Below, in pieces: positions 62,451-64,000 of a DNA stretch of 64,000 bases. Source of the DNA: Aeromicrobium erythreum (GTDB lineage Bacteria; Actinomycetota; Actinomycetes; Propionibacteriales; Nocardioidaceae); contig NZ_CP011502.1 of assembly GCF_001509405.1 (NCBI RefSeq), forward strand, positions 620,001-684,000. Reading direction: 5' to 3'. Under the pieces are notes generated by a model. That model was not told where the DNA came from and made no database searches. It saw nothing but the letters and a program-made list of their open reading frames with translations. The translations under genes and the position numbers were made by a program. Numbering within the stretch: position 1 is the stretch's first letter; each line of letters starts with the position of its first letter.

Positions 62451-64000
62451 TGGCGACGCTGCTGCTGGCCGACCGGCCCGACATCCCCGCGCCCACGATC
62501 GAGTGGTCGCTGCTGTCCCCGCTGCTCGTCGTCGCGGGGGTCGCCATGGTCGCCGTGCTCGTGGAGACGTTCTGGCCGCGGCGCACCCGGTTCACCGCGC
62601 AGGCGGTGCTGGCCGGCCTGGGCCTGCTCGCCGCACTCCTCGACACCGTCCGCGTGTACGTGTCGCTCGACCGCGTCGACGGCGACGTCGTCGGCCGCGG
62701 CACCCCCGTGGCCGAGGGCGCGGTGACGGTCGACGGACCCGGCGTGCTCACGTGGGGGCTGCTGCTGGTGTTCGCGCTGCTCAGCCTCGCGCTCTTCGCC
62801 GAGCGGCGGCTCGACGGCGGGCTCAGCGCCTTCACGGGTCGCGCGGTCGACCCGCCGGGGTCGGGCGGCGAGGCGGAGGCGACCCGCCTGCGCCTCGAGC
62901 ACACCGAGACCTTCCCCCTGCTGCTGTTCGCGCTCGCGGGCATGATGCTGTTCGCGTCGGCGAACGACCTCGTCACGATGTTCGTCGGCCTGGAGGTCAT
63001 GAGCCTGCCGCTGTACCTGCTGTGCGGGCTGGCCCGGCGTCGGCGGCTCATCAGCCAGGAGGCGTCGCTCAAGTACTTCCTGCTCGGCGCGTTCTCGTCC
63101 GTGTTCTTCCTCTACGGCGTGGCGCTCGCCTACGGCTACGCGGGCAGCTTCCGCCTGGCCGACGTCGACACGGCGGTGACCAGCCGCACCGGCGGGGAGC
63201 ACCTGCTCCTCGCGGCGATCGGCCTGATCAGCGTCGGCATGCTGTTCAAGGTCGGCGCGGTGCCCTTCCACCAGTGGACGCCCGACGTCTACCAGGGTGC
63301 GCCGACGCCGGTGACGGCCTTCATGGCCGCGGGCACCAAGGCGGCGGCGTTCGTCGCGTTCATGCGCGTGCTGTTCGTCGCGTTCGGCGGGGCGTCGTGG
63401 GACTGGCGGCCGCTGCTGTGGGTCGTGGCGCTGCTGACGATGGTGGTGGGCTCGCTGGTCGCGATCGCGCAGACGGACGTCAAGCGCATGCTGGCCTACT
63501 CCTCCGTCGCGCACGCCGGGTTCCTCCTGGTCGGTCTGGCCGGCGCCTACGTGGCCGACTCCGAGCGCATCACGTCGGTCTCCGGCCTGCTGTTCTACCT
63601 GGGCGTCTACGGTGTCTCCTCGATCGGCGCGTTCGCGGTGGTGACGGTCGTGCGTGACGCGGGAGGCGAGACCACGCACCTGTCGCGCTGGGCGGGACTG
63701 GGCAAGGAGTCGCCGTTCCTGGCCGGGTCCTTCGCGCTGTTCATGCTGTCGTTCGCGGGGATCCCGCTCACCGGCGGCTTCATCGGCAAGTGGAGCGTGT
63801 TCAGCGCGGCATGGTCGGGCGGCTACGGCGCCCTGGTGGTCGCGGGCGTCCTGACGAGTGCCGTGGCGGCCTACTTCTACGTGCGGGTGATCGTGCTGAT
63901 GTTCTTCACCGACCCCGTCGGCGACGGCCCGACCGTGGCGCTTCCCAGCGTCTTGACTACGGTGGTCATCGCAGCAGCCGCTGCGGGCACGCTGGTCCTG
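62450..64000 (+). CDS. nuoN: NADH-quinone oxidoreductase subunit N, 3' end outside the window
   Basis: The third antiporter-like subunit; 517 codons are visible. Signatures are FVGLEVMSLPLYLLCGLAR (channel Glu), GMLFKVGAVPFHQWTPDVYQ with GAPTPVTAFMAAGTKAAAF, KRMLAYSSVAHAGFLLVG and LTGGFIGKWSVFSAA. The reading frame is open to the right edge, so it is cut by the window. The ATG shares its first base with the nuoM stop. Confidence 0.96.
   Translation, partial: MATLLLADRPDIPAPTIEWSLLSPLLVVAGVAMVAVLVETFWPRRTRFTAQAVLAGLGLLAALLDTVRVYVSLDRVDGDVVGRGTPVAEGAVTVDGPGVLTWGLLLVFALLSLALFAERRLDGGLSAFTGRAVDPPGSGGEAEATRLRLEHTETFPLLLFALAGMMLFASANDLVTMFVGLEVMSLPLYLLCGLARRRRLISQEASLKYFLLGAFSSVFFLYGVALAYGYAGSFRLADVDTAVTSRTGGEHLLLAAIGLISVGMLFKVGAVPFHQWTPDVYQGAPTPVTAFMAAGTKAAAFVAFMRVLFVAFGGASWDWRPLLWVVALLTMVVGSLVAIAQTDVKRMLAYSSVAHAGFLLVGLAGAYVADSERITSVSGLLFYLGVYGVSSIGAFAVVTVVRDAGGETTHLSRWAGLGKESPFLAGSFALFMLSFAGIPLTGGFIGKWSVFSAAWSGGYGALVVAGVLTSAVAAYFYVRVIVLMFFTDPVGDGPTVALPSVLTTVVIAAAAAGTLVL

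Overview
The window is high-GC, codon-biased actinobacterial chromosome with very dense genes. Gene order closely follows the Mycobacterium/Streptomyces core: ppx, sugar-phosphate isomerase, proC, a small excisionase-like HTH protein, a 33-residue ribosomal protein, galE2, acyltransferase, rex, hemACDB, hemL, resA-ccdA-resB-ccsB, the men genes, then nuoA-N. The lineage looks like a Nocardioides/Aeromicrobium-type actinobacterium; this rests on gene content and style only, with no marker tree. No rRNA, tRNA or CRISPR array was seen.

Layout. 1-8.3 kb: 3'-truncated radA, a VOC protein, a Cys-rich protein, ppx, a TIM-barrel isomerase, LysE and bile-acid-type transporters, proC and an AcuC-type deacetylase. 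8.4-16.2 kb: HTH protein, bS22-like peptide, an epimerase-like SDR, a phospholipid acyltransferase, a BldN-like ECF sigma factor with a DUF5667 (RsbN-like) partner, a HAD phosphatase, an acyl-CoA ligase and a glutaredoxin. 16.3-22.1 kb: rex-hemA-hemC-hemD/cobA-hemB. 22.1-23.9 kb: a long composite inverted repeat with an intact IS30-family element in its loop. 23.9-31.3 kb: a lytic transglycosylase, hemL, a histidine phosphatase and the system II cytochrome c maturation genes. 31.5-45.8 kb: DUF559 protein, small membrane proteins, a cysteine-synthase-fold enzyme, menA, menE, menC, menD, menF, menG, and a GMC oxidoreductase/aldehyde dehydrogenase pair. No menB was seen. 45.8-48.0 kb: a second composite inverted repeat and an MFS/ArsR pair. 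48.1-64.0 kb: nuoA-N, with nuoN running off the right end.

The genes form a respiratory neighbourhood: heme synthesis, cytochrome c maturation, menaquinone synthesis and complex I. The redox sensor Rex links them: a near-consensus Rex operator sits on the rex promoter, and a perfect one (TTGTGAA-N4-TTCACAA) lies just downstream of the predicted nuoA promoter.

Three less expected layers stand out. First, the BldN-like sigma gene is matched by two CGTAAC-N17-CGTTGR promoters, one in front of its DUF5667 partner and one, 12 kb away, in front of the lytic transglycosylase. Second, at least five families of palindromic or repetitive DNA occupy gene 3' ends, and one family is inserted inside the coding regions of resB, nuoE and nuoJ. 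Third, many operon-leading genes carry TANNNT exactly 6-7 bases before the start codon, the signature of leaderless transcription.
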